Part shown: positions 10,231 to 20,529 of the stretch, piece after piece | How the letters are laid out: each line of letters begins with the position of its first letter | Position numbering within the stretch: the first letter of the stretch is position 1 | Source of the DNA: Hysterangium stoloniferum | Lineage: Eukaryota; Basidiomycota; Agaricomycetes; Hysterangiales; Hysterangiaceae | DNA length: 64,000 nucleotides | Direction: 5' to 3' | NCBI GenBank assembly: GCA_015178975.1 | Contig: WHVD01000037.1 | Location: 434,001-498,000 of the forward strand | Notes under the pieces: model-generated | What the model was told of the DNA's origin: nothing | Seen by the model: the letters and a program-made list of their open reading frames with translations, nothing else | The model's database searches: none | Translations under genes and position numbers: made by a program

Positions 10231-11855
10231 CTAATTTTTTGTATTTTCTACCATGTCCTCGTTATCATTATGATATTCCGCTGTATTTGGTGCGGTTACG
10301 CCAGCAAGTTGGGTATCCTCGGCTTCAGCTTCTGCCTTGGTTGGATGTAAAACGAAGGTAGTCTGCTTGTCAGTCGAATTCTCTTTGATTTGCTCTGCCT
10401 CGTCTTTCCATCTCCAAACTTGTTTTAGCTCCCCGCGAAGAAGGCCAGTAAGTAAGAATGACAGCATGCAGGCAGGGCTAATAAGACCGATTCTCGGTGG
10501 TCAATTCTTGCAACGACTTGTAAGGACGTACCTGAGATATAATAGTGCTGGCTGTGCTGCCTTCCAGGTATGCATAACTGCCATTGTGGTAACGAGCCCT
10601 AGTATGTATGATACAAGTGCTGCGGTGAAATATGGTTTGCCAAACGAGCGGTACGGGTTTTTGTGAGAAGACGCGAAAAGGTCACGACGAAGGGCCAGGG
10701 TAATGAATGCACCAGGAATCACGATATCGCCCAAACCAAGCATGGTATACCCTTTCGATGAGGAAAAGTCACTTGATTTTGGCCATAGTATTTTAATCGG
10801 TGCGTCCAGTGTTGTGGCTACTTTAACCATCTAGAAAGAGAATACTTTAGCTTGACTAAGTTAAGACTAAGAGTAAACTTACCACATCCGTTCCAAAAAC
10901 CCACCAGACGTCATATATGAATAAGCCGGCTAGCAGGATGGTCGCGGTCTGGAAACTATCTAGTTTGAGAAGGCAGAGTGCATTAAACGAGAAAGAAAGG
11001 CCCAGGATGTTCGTGATTAGTGCAGGCTTGGTCTCTGCACTGGATATCATGTATAGCGCTGAGGGCATTACCGCGAAGGGTAAAAGGAAAGGAACGGGGG
11101 TCCGAAAAGAGAGAGACAGGAGTTCTGTAATGTCTTGAATGTGAAGTCAGATCGAACTTTCAAAAGATAATCCACCTCTTTGATTTTTGGTTATCAATAT
11201 GTTCAGTTTCTCAAATGACCTCCAGATGTTCTGACCGAGGATGGTTCGTAGTAAAGCCGTTGACGTCTGTTTCCTTCGGGAATTAGCCTCAGTTTATACT
11301 GGTAGGTCTTTAACATTAATCACCTTCCAGACACTTCCGATACCTATCAGAGCAAAGTACCAGCCTGGCGAGAGTTGTTATGTTGATACATGTACAACGC
11401 GGCCGGGCCTTGTAACGAACCAAGAATCCAATTAACCCATTCCTAATCCAGCTTTGTGAGAATAGTAGCGAAGACACAAAAAATAAGAAAAGACAGACTG
11501 CGCCAAGATATTTGAAGATCAGATACATCCCAAATAATGCTACAGAGGCCAATACGGGGAAAAGATAGGCGTCTGACGAGGAAAGCCTAGTCGACAGATA
11601 AACAGAAGCGACCACAAACATGCAATATTGTACTAGCACCTCTCATCTTCATCCCTCTCATCTTCGTATTCATCTTTCTCTGGGGACTGGCCTTGAGGCA
11701 CCGCTTTTTTAGGAGGAGGCTGCATATTGAGCGTTCTAAGGAGGCATCAAAGAGATATATTATTGACTAACTGGTAATGAGCCCCATGCACCGGCATAAA
11801 TAGAAAGAGTCGCCAAAGATAATAATCCAGCGTATGCAAGGAATATCTCTTCCAT
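10231..11855 (-). CDS. Signal peptide peptidase (intramembrane aspartyl protease)
   Basis: This ER-membrane aspartyl protease cleaves remnant signal peptides and tail-anchored substrates within the membrane. The two active-site motifs are visible, YD in LFIYDVWWVFG and GLGD in MLGLGDIVIPGAF, as is the family PAL signature in QPALLYLSPAC after joining two exons. The N-terminus (MEEIFLAYAGLLSL) is followed by an acidic loop (EKDEYEDERDEDER), then by membrane segments DAYLFPVLASVALFGMYLIF, EWVNWILG, WYFALIGIGSVWK and FRTPVPFLLPFAVM. The C-terminal tail is hydrophilic and glutamate-rich (KAEAEAEDTQ). At least eight exons with about 50-nt introns are needed. The start was chosen as the first ATG before a clean membrane segment. 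Its right neighbour RPS18 is on the same strand. Confidence 0.92.
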
Positions 11856-11997
11856 GCCGCTACACTAGAATGTTGCTAACTTGGTATAAAGGGACGTGTC
11901 ACTGACCAACAGTTTGGACTTGCGAGTTATGTAAGTACCGCTAAGAATATACTCAGAAAGACCTAGTGTAGCACACATGTGAGAAACAGATTAGAAT

Positions 11998-12022
11998 ATA
12001 GATAGATAGATAGATAGATAGA
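11998..12022. repeat. GATA microsatellite
   Basis: About six GATA units in tandem in the spacer between the signal peptide peptidase start and the RPS18 stop. The rest of this 470-base spacer shows no gene. Confidence 0.9.
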
Positions 12023-12323
12023 CCGGTAAAAATATATTCTAGATGTGTGGAATTCAGACAGCACTGGCATTGGAGGGACCTTGTCTACACTTTAGAGTCT
12101 TTCAAAATTCATATAATTATTCAGGAAACAGATCTTAGACATAAAATACCATAAAACTGGCTTATCACCCGGAAGTTAATACGTGATCATACGTCCTATT
12201 GCATAGCGAAAAGACATGTTCATGATTTTGTAGGTAAACAAGTTTGCAATGCATATTAATGTATGTGGATGTTCTCGGCCAGTAACATGTGCCACGGTAC
12301 TGATATCAGACACATCGAGGCAT

Positions 12324-12957
12324 CTAACCACGCTTCTTCGACACACCAACGGTTTTGCCACGACGACCTGGATATAATCGTAAGCAGCAAGTCCCACGAA
12401 CAACGCAGAACTACATACCAGTTGTCTTCGTGTGCTGACCCCTGACACGGACACCCCAGAAATGACGCAGACCTCTGTGTGCCCGAATTTTCTTCAACCG
12501 CTCCAAATCCTCACGTAATTTCGAGTCAAGAGCGTTTGAGAGGATTTGTGAGTCCTTGCCATCTACGATGTCCTTTTGTCTGTTCAAGAACCAGGTGGGG
12601 ATTTTAAACTGAGTGGGATTTTGGATAATGGTGACGATACGCTCTAACTCATCGGAGTTGAGGTCACCAGCACTAGTAAGCAACAGATTAATGTACATAG
12701 CAAAACTTGGCCAAGGAAGTACGACCTACCGCTTTTTGAGATCAACATCTGCTTTCTTGCAGACGATGTTGGCATACCGCCGACCGACACCTTTGATTTC
12801 CGTCAAGGCGTACATGATTTTACGTTTGCCATCCACGTTAGTGTTGAGCAAACGCAAGATGTGCTGATGGGTTAAATTTCAATGACAAAGTGTGATATTG
12901 ATATAACGCTAAGCATACTTGAAATTGTTGATGGGCTTCGGGTACAACGAGAGACAT
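12324..12957 (-). CDS. RPS18: 40S ribosomal protein S18
   Basis: Component of the small-subunit head (uS13 family) that contacts the decoding region and the B1 bridges. Exons join to give [13 protein letters not shown], then [56 protein letters not shown] and [17 protein letters not shown], ending [13 protein letters not shown]. These are the diagnostic helix-two-turn-helix and basic C-terminal segments of eukaryotic S18. Expected length is about 155 residues, as usual. Several short introns interrupt it, one before the last 13 codons. The start ATG fits the conserved N-terminus. Confidence 0.97.
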
Positions 12958-13479
12958 GGCGTTGAGAGAAAGGGGCTGTTTACCTGTCGAAGCATTCCGA
13001 ATCAGCGTCTTCCAGAGGTCATCCAAATGACAAGGTGTCCATCCATCCCCACTTTAACGCAACATATCCCATATAACAGCCTAATGCAATATACCACGCA
13101 ATGCACTCCAGAGATGGTAAAAATTCTCACCTTTCTTTATTGAACAAGGGCGTCGTCGCAGTCACCAGTGAGTAGAACAAGTACGGGGGTTGCCGAATCT
13201 GCTCCCGCACCGAAAAGTCCACCAGCGCCAATTGAATTATTATTATTACTGTACTATGTACTTTAAGATTTCATATTATGTAGCAATGGGATTCAACAAA
13301 TTGATCATTAATGAGCATCAAATTCTACCTAGATACAGAAATAATCGCCCAAGCAGAGCGTAACAAGAGCTTCGGTACAAAAACATTTCCAAGCTATACT
13401 TTCAAACCAAGAGACAGCTGAAAAAAGAGATGGATGGCATAATGTTGACATTTTTTGTTGAAAATGGCGTGCCAGTATT

Positions 13480-14212
13480 TTAGTCCACTAGTTGTCCCCC
13501 AGCGCCGTCTCCTCTACGGAGCCTGGAAATGCCCCGCCAAATTACAACTAACAGTAATATCGTGGTGATAATCCAGCACGCCCAAGCAAAACCTGAGATA
13601 ATATCAACAAAAACAATGAAAATCTAAAAGCCAACATGCCTTCAAGTGCGTTGAGCTGATTGCAGTAAGTCAGAGGAAAGGCTATGCGGCTGTCGATCCT
13701 AATTAATCTGCGATGAAAAGAAGACGCAAGGAAGCTTACGAGCAGTTGTGACCACCTCCGAGGGTCACTGTGATCGCAATGGCACCTGAAAGCCAAAGTA
13801 TCCATGTCAGGGACAGGCTGGGGCAGGCATTCAGTCCATGTGGTGTGACCAAAAAATAATAACAAAAACAGGAAAATCAAGCACATACAAGATTCCGTGG
13901 CTTGCGACACTTGTCATAACACTGCCATTATTCGGGGAATGAAGGAACAAGAGCATATAGATCGTGGCTCCAAGTACAGTCCACCAAGAGACGAACACCA
14001 AGAAGTACGTCCTCTGGCGTAGCGCACTCCATGCCCTGGATGGAACTGAGCTATACCTGGCTGCCAACCACGAAGATATACACCCTTCGACAATTGCAAA
14101 AAGGATGAGAAAACCGAACAAAACTGTATGAGGTAAGTCTCTAGATATTTGTTCAGGAGAATTGCCTGAACTGACTTGAATGACCTTTACGGATGTGAGT
14201 ATCGGGATTCAT
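13480..14212 (-). CDS. Four-helix membrane protein, MARVEL-like
   Basis: Spliced exons give MNPDTHILLFGFLILFAIVE at the N-terminus, then a helix TYFLVFVSWWTVLGATIYML, a third around LSLTWILWLSGAIAITVTLG, a luminal or extracellular HNC/YCNQL region, and a last helix WIITTILLLVVIW followed by a short basic tail (RGISRLRRGDGAGGQLVD). Four hydrophobic segments, short loops and conserved cysteines resemble fungal MARVEL-type proteins, but I assign no function. The last intron appears to use a GC-AG donor (GAAG|GCATGT). It is divergent from the carrier gene, with 190 bases between the starts. Confidence 0.7.
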
Positions 14213-14399
14213 CCTGTGGCTTCGAGTAAGAATCGGTATACGTTATGTATCGTTGCAAGTTTAACGTGAAAAGTCGTAAGTTGCGTCCAGAAAAGGCTGT
14301 CGTCTCAGTAATAACGCGGTGACGTCACATCGTTCATCACGCAGCTCCCGCAGTCCACAGCGCAGGATCAACTCACATTGGACTGACACAAACCACATC

Positions 14400-15664
14400 A
14401 TGAAGTTTTTCGCCGTTTTGTTTGCAGTTATCTTTGGCACTCTCGCTATATGTCTCGCTGAAATTATTACTTTGCCCTTCGGTGCGTATCTCGGTCAGAG
14501 CCTCTGAAAGGTTGAGGCTCATGCCTTCTTAGTTGGTGTTCTTGTACGATTCCGGGCCAACTATTCCCCCAAGGTTCGTACCTGTCGTTTAGCAGCAACG
14601 AAATAATAAGCCAAGGCTCCTGAAACGTCTAGGGCCTTCAACTGGATGCTGAAGGTGGTGCACAGCCTCATGCTGGCCCAGTGGTGACTTCTTATTTTGC
14701 CATGTTTAAGAGAGTGCTTCAGTTGGAGGTGGGCAGCAAGACTACTTTTTTTATGGCCTTTTCTCATTGATTCTAGGGCTGGAAAGGCTTGTACAAAGGC
14801 TTGAGTAAGCCAGTATCGAATCCCGTTGCAGAATGTGTCTAAAAATGCTCTTAGTGCCCAGTGCCATCTCAACTTTCGTCGTGTCAGCTTTCCTATGGGC
14901 GTACATAGGAACAATGGTCCCTCGTGGTACTGGTCGTTATAGTGCCCCAGCTGGTTCTCCCCTGGAAATATTTGTGTACAGTGTTTTCATAACATTGCTT
15001 GGACTACCTGTCACCATCCTCATTAACCGGTAAGCCCCCTTTTAAGACTTATACCTTGCTAGTGTTCGTCAATTATGATTTTAAAAGTGCCATAACGACG
15101 CCATATTATCTTCCTTGGTTCAACGTCAAATATGCCCTCGGACGACTTTTCACACCAACCGAGTTGCGCAAGCCGTGGTTGTTATATCTTACCCCTGGGC
15201 TTCTCGGTGCCAAGGTGATGCATGTAGGCTACATAGTTCTCATTTTGAGAACCTTCAGATCCCTGCTTCTTCCTTCGGTCGACAAGATTTCCTCTGGGGA
15301 CATGGAGCGTGGCTCTGGAATGGTCATTCCTCCGGACTTTACCCCTTTTCGTATTATCACATATCTGGTCATTGCGGGCCTTAGCACCGTTATTCTGTGC
15401 CCCCTGGAAGTCATTACCACACGACTCTCACTCCAGCGAAATCATCCGTCATCGACTGCATTCGAAGCAGTACCACAAGAGGAGCAGGAGCCTGAGAACC
15501 AATATGCCGGAAGCGAGGATGTGATTGGTTTGCGCAATGAATTTGACCCTTATGTAGGATTTACCGATGCTGCGAAGCGCATGGTTGATGAGGAAGGATG
15601 GAGGGCTTTGTATCGGGGCTGGTGGATCACTATGTTTGCAGGTCTGATGAGTGCCTTTACATGA
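14400..15664 (+). CDS. Mitochondrial carrier family protein
   Basis: Six exons (14400-14481, 14533-14573, 14633-14728, 14777-14804, 14855-15029, 15088-15664) join in frame to about 332 residues. Carrier features are a first repeat with PFVGVLVRFRANY and GWKGLYKGLMP, and a later repeat with PLEVITTRLSLQR, matching the Px[DE]xx[KR]x[KR] signature, followed by EEGWRALYRGWW. The N-terminus (MKFFAVLFAVIFGTLAICLA) is one hydrophobic helix. An in-frame ATG at 14319 would add 27 residues. The substrate cannot be told. Signatures are weaker than in classical transporters, so a structural outer-membrane relative such as the Ugo1 type is an alternative. Confidence 0.82.
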
Positions 15665-15873
15665 TCGACGAAAACAATTTTTTGTGGAGTATGTATTCCG
15701 CAGATAGGCTATATCCGTGTTTCCATATTATCACATTATCCAAGGGTTTATTTATATCAATATTATGTCTTTCCGGTAGTTAAAACAAAAAATATATATT
15801 GGAACAAAGAATATATAGTAGATACAAAGTATGGATGGGGCGCTTATTTGGCATCTTTCTTTTGAGCTGCACC

Positions 15874-16621
15874 ATGGCGTCCCCGTCCCCAGTACCGACG
15901 ACTTCTGGTGTTACCTCCAATGGCGATGCACCCCAAACGAACAGACACGCCCTTACACCCCTTGAACGTCAAAGAGCGCAACTAACAAAGTTGCTGAAAG
16001 ACCCCTCGAAGCCTGTATATATTCCTCCACCACCAAAAGAGAAGACTATTCGCCCGCCCCGGGAAATGATGAAGAATGTACAAGGAAGTAGTGCAGGGGC
16101 GGGAAGCGGGGAGTTTCACGTATACAAGGCCAATAGGCGCAGAGAATATGAGCGACTGAAACTAATGGAGGAAGAGACGAGAAGAGTGAGCACTTGACGC
16201 ACTTTACTGTGGCGGTGCTGAGAATTTTTGCCAGGAAACTGAAGGCGAGGCATTTGCAAGGAAACAGAGAGAACGGGAGGCGTTGGCTGAGGCGAAGACT
16301 TTCAAGAACCGAGCGAAACGCATGAAGAAGAAAGAACGGGCGAAGGGCAAGGGGACCCAAGGCGGTGCTGGTGCTGCAGAACCAACAAGTTTGAAGGATG
16401 ACAATGAAGGTGCCCCTATAAAGAAGCGACGGCTTGTGAACGGGAGTGAGATCGTGTTTCGGTTACGTGACGAAGAGAGTGATGAGGACGACGAGAATGG
16501 GCTTTCCACAAGTCGAGGAGAGTGTGAGGGATTACACTTGGCCGAAGAATCAAGGGAAACTGCTCCGGTGGTCCCAGTTGCTATTGTTGACCAGAAGATC
16601 ACCATTCATGATTCGGACTAA
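15874..16621 (+). CDS. PRKRIP1-like spliceosomal protein (DUF1168)
   Basis: Two exons (15874-16185, 16235-16621) give about 232 residues. The family signature is clear: PVYIPPPPKEKTIRPPREMM, then KNVQGSSAGAGSGEFHVYKA, then the RRREYERLKLMEE helix and a lysine-rich segment (FKNRAKRMKKKERAKGKG). PRKRIP1 homologues bind double-stranded RNA and sit in the catalytic spliceosome; that role is family knowledge. The C-terminal third is acidic and low in complexity (DEESDEDDENG). The ATG at 15874 starts the protein directly before the conserved part; in-frame codons upstream look like leader sequence. Confidence 0.92.
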
Positions 16622-16776
16622 CCACGTTCTGTAGCTCTGGTTGTGTTATATTGATATTACTATGAAGCAACTATTATCCAAATTGATAACAATTCCTGGA
16701 AGACTAAACGTATTTCGCGCCGCGTGGGAAAAGAAAAGAATGCTTGATAAGCTTGCACACCCTCATCGAAACAACC

Positions 16777-18462
16777 ATGTCTGTTGCCACACAAATAATC
16801 ACTGAGAATGGTCAACCTCTTTTTACATGCATGTCGTGCTCTATTGGCTTTTCAACAGCTGAAGATCAACGTGAGTCCCCGCCCAAGCCGCCAATGTCTC
16901 TGGCGAGCCTAATACATCCTAGGCATTCACTATCGCTCTGACCATCATCGTTACAATATGAAGGTGACCTTTCTGTTAGCAAAGGAATGCTGGATATCTA
17001 ATATGATGTGTTTCAGCGGCGGGTTGCTTCATTACCACCCATTAGTGCTGCAGTTTTCAACCAAAAGGTTCTCCAACGGCGAGCGGAAACCGCCGTTACC
17101 ACATCGCCGAAAGGTGCGACGTGCGAGATATGCAGGTAAGGGCTTATTATTTGGACTGTATGTATCATCGAATCTCACAAGGCTGCTCCAAACAGTAAAG
17201 TGTACACGACTGAAAATGCATACCGTTCGCATGTGAATTCAAAGAAACATAAGGAGAGTGAGCTGAAAGCAAGCATGAAGCCCAAATCTGTGGATTCTCC
17301 CGTCCCGACAGAAGTCAATGGATATGTTGACCCCGTAGACGCTCCAAAGCCACAGTCCCTTCCACCAGCTGAGGTCGCCGAATCGTCTTCGTCTTCAGTC
17401 GTCAAAAAACCTGCGGCTCCAGCTTTGACTGTCGATGAAGACGCAGACGAGGATGAAATCAATGATACTATTGATGCCAAGATTGCTGCAGCACGATCAA
17501 GACTTACTCCGAGTTCTTGTCTATTCTGCCCCCATCAGTCGTCGTCGATTGAAAGTTCACTAGGTCACATGGCCGTCAGGCATTCATTTTTTGTACCAGA
17601 TATGGAGTATATGGACGATTTGCCTGGGTTACTGGCCTATCTTGGCGAGAAAGTGGCCGTGGGGAACGTATGTCTCTTCTGCAACGGCAAAGGGCGCGAA
17701 TTTCGCACCATCGAGGCGGTTTGGAAACACATGAACGACAAGGGCCACTGCAAAATTGCTTACGACTCAGAACGAGACCGCCTGGAAATTTCGGACTTTT
17801 ATGATTTCTCCTCGAGTTATCCGGACGCCGTCATGCAAGGCAAGAAGGTGACCAAACCCAAGAAGAAGCCTACTGAGGAAGTTGAACAAGATGAATGGGA
17901 GGATATCGATGACGATGGGGAAGAAGCTGACGAAGTCGTCGATGAAGAAGATTTGTCGGAAGAAGATTTGGAAGACTTACCCGGGGCCCAGATTACCTAT
18001 GGTGACACAGAGTACGAACTAGTGCTACCTTCTGGTGCACGAATAGGTCACAGAGCCATGCGACGATACTACGCCCAGTCATTCCGGACGTCGCGCCTTG
18101 CTCAGGAGGATCCCAAATCCGGCGCAGCTATCGTGAGGAAGTTGCTCGCCGACAAGCGATCAGACCTTGTCCCGGTGAAAGGTGGTTTCGGAGCCTTTGG
18201 AAGTGGCACGCAAGTTATCAAGGCGCGCAATCGGGGAGAAGCGAAGGAGGCTGGGCGACATATCAGAGAGTTCCGTGACCAAAAGCGGAAAGAGGATTAT
18301 AAGACCCGTGTCGCATTCGTGCATAACCACCAAAAGCACTTCCGTGATCCATTATTACAGGTAATTTATATTGTTTATTCTCGTGATGAATTTAGTCTAA
18401 ATAAATTTTCTTTCCCAGTAATTGGATCGCTTTTTCTTTCTTTTTTCTAGATATGCACATGA
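16777..18462 (+). CDS. REI1: REI1/ZNF622-type cytosolic 60S maturation factor
   Basis: Five exons (16777-16870, 16923-16963, 17017-17135, 17196-18360, 18451-18462) give about 476 residues. The N-terminal C2H2 finger is CMSCSIGF...HYRSDHHRYNMK. A second is CEICSKVYTTENAYRSHVNS. Later fingers are CLFCPHQSSS...HMAVRHSFF and CLFCNGKGREF...HMNDKGHC. An acidic stretch (about residues 300-325) precedes the conserved tail KKRKEDYKTRVAFVHNH-like and HFRDPLLQ, with a tiny last exon adding ICT. The family recycles Arx1/Alb1 and inspects the exit tunnel of pre-60S particles in the cytoplasm. The 3' half from about 17690 lies inside the right arm of the inverted duplication, so this is the parental, intact copy. 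Confidence 0.95.
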
Positions 18463-20529
18463 TATTATCATATCGGAGCATCATGGTCGTGTGTAGAGTG
18501 ACCTTAGACGATTACGAGCGACGAGCCGCTCTATAGAACAGCTTCAGCATATTTTGATGTTCATAGACTCCGAGATTTCACGTACGCCTACATTCTATGA
18601 GCGATGTCCTCTGCATCATGCGATCACATTTGGATGTCATGGTATTGAAGGGAGTGAAAGAAATACTTGCAGTGCTACGTTGGCATGTAGTATATAAGTG
18701 ATGGCGTCTGTTCAAGTTGGGATTGGGTTTGGGTATGACTGGATAACCATGCAGAAAAATACCAAAATGGGATGTTTCCAGTATTGACCCCCAAAAGCCC
18801 ATCCGAAATCTCAAAGGATCCTTGGTGGAGGCTGAGTGTGATATAACCTCCGTGAATCACCCCATGTATACAATGTGTATTGTTTCGGGCCTTCCACGCT
18901 TCTCCAGTTGAAGTGATATTAAGCTCCCTCGCCATCTGGTTCATAACGTAAACACTAGCCTAGCACAAGGGAAATCGCCAGTAAGACGATGGAAACATGC
19001 GGTGAAAGATATGATATTGATCAAAAGAATTGGAGAAGGATACCCCAAGGAATTATATAGTTGAAAACGGAAAAAGAAACGAGATAAATGACATAATACA
19101 ATTGCATGTACATCAAGAAACAAGGATCACTATATGTCACAATCGGTGTTCAAGCGTCAGAGGACTCTCCTCAGCACCTTCTGTTTGTGGCGGTAAGCGC
19201 GCCATAACCTACATTGGCGACAATAAATAAACCATTCCTCATCGTAGACGTAAGACCTCCCGTGCGAATTCGGAAGTTCACTGATTAACGCCTGATGGAG
19301 TGACTGACACGAACCGATTTGTCACATCACCGCGTTATTGGTAACGACAAGGTCACACAGATGCCAGTGGGCAAACGTAAAGCTGTCCTCAGTAGGAGAA
19401 TAGCAGCCCATGGTCAAGGCCAGTTATGCGTCATGTGGTTGCCGTCGGGGATCCATTCGTCGACGATGGGGAGGAATGGATGGGCATGGGAAGAAATGAT
19501 GGCGGCATAACTGAGAACGAGTGCGATGTGGTGATAGCATTGTGATCGTCCTTTACAAAAAATCTCTTAGCTGAGGCAAAGATCCAAATGTGGTCATATA
19601 AGATTCAGTCTCACCTCCAATCCTGGCATCTGATCCAACCCGCTTCACTCCCAAAACATGGCTCTGGCAAGCTCTGACCGACTGAACTCAGTCCCCTCTT
19701 CGCCACCTTCCGGGGGTTAAAGCTTGGTATATTAAGCTGATAAAGCAGGTAGGTGAATTTATCAAAGCATACAACGACACGGAAATACCTCACTGATGAG
19801 CGACTGATCGTGACAGCCCTACTGATATGCTGCCTGGCTGTGCTACACCTCGATGATTTTAGAAACGTATATGCTACCATTGTACGTTAGACGTTTTCTC
19901 ACACATGAATCCAATATATGACAAAACCTTTTTATCAAATACGTGATCATGGCAGCCCCTGCTGCCATGCCTAAACTTATCGACAGTTCGCCATTCCAGC
20001 ATGAGGTAGTCCTGATCTATTACAGACAATCAGACACTTTGAAAGCTATACCAATAAAAAAATGTAGTGAACCTGGATAACAACTGTTTGATCATGACAG
20101 CCCCAGGCTGTCATGCCTAACCCGTCAATGGTTGGCGTGAGTGACTGCAATCCCATTTATTGCAGGGTTGCAGGCCCTGTGGAATTGTAATTAAATATCA
20201 ATGAGGAAAATTGGGAAAGCCGAAGATTGGGATGTTAGTACCTCAATGGTGAATAGATGCTAGTTGACCGGCAACTCTTTTTTAACGCTATAAGGTAAGG
20301 ATAGATGGATCAACCAACGCCTATATGAGAAAAAAGTCTAGGAGCCACATTAGCAATATGCCAGGGACATTGAATGTAGATTGTGTTTGTACCTCAATGG
20401 TGACCTAGTGATCATGGCAGCCACAGACTGCCATCACCAAAGCCTGTTAATATGACCACGGATAGGTGCGGATTGGACATTAGTTCTTGCTTGAAATTGT
20501 AATGATATATACATAGTCCAGCTCGGGTA
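18463..20529. other. Non-coding spacer between convergent REI1 and the hypothetical gene
   Basis: Mirror of 2785-4866. It contains the four hairpin motifs (listed separately) and the segment that recurs at 7842-8645. REI1 ends into it from the left and the hypothetical gene from the right, so both transcripts converge here. No coherent coding frame was seen. Confidence 0.6.
19804..20436. repeat. Hairpin motif series, right copy
   Basis: Four palindromes mirror those at 2878-3513, at about 19804-19835, 19943-19970, 20090-20117 and 20408-20436, each preceded on this strand by TGATCATG or TGATCGTG. One loop differs from the left copy (GCAGCCCCTGCTGC here, one base longer loop there) while the stem remains paired. 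Confidence 0.75.
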
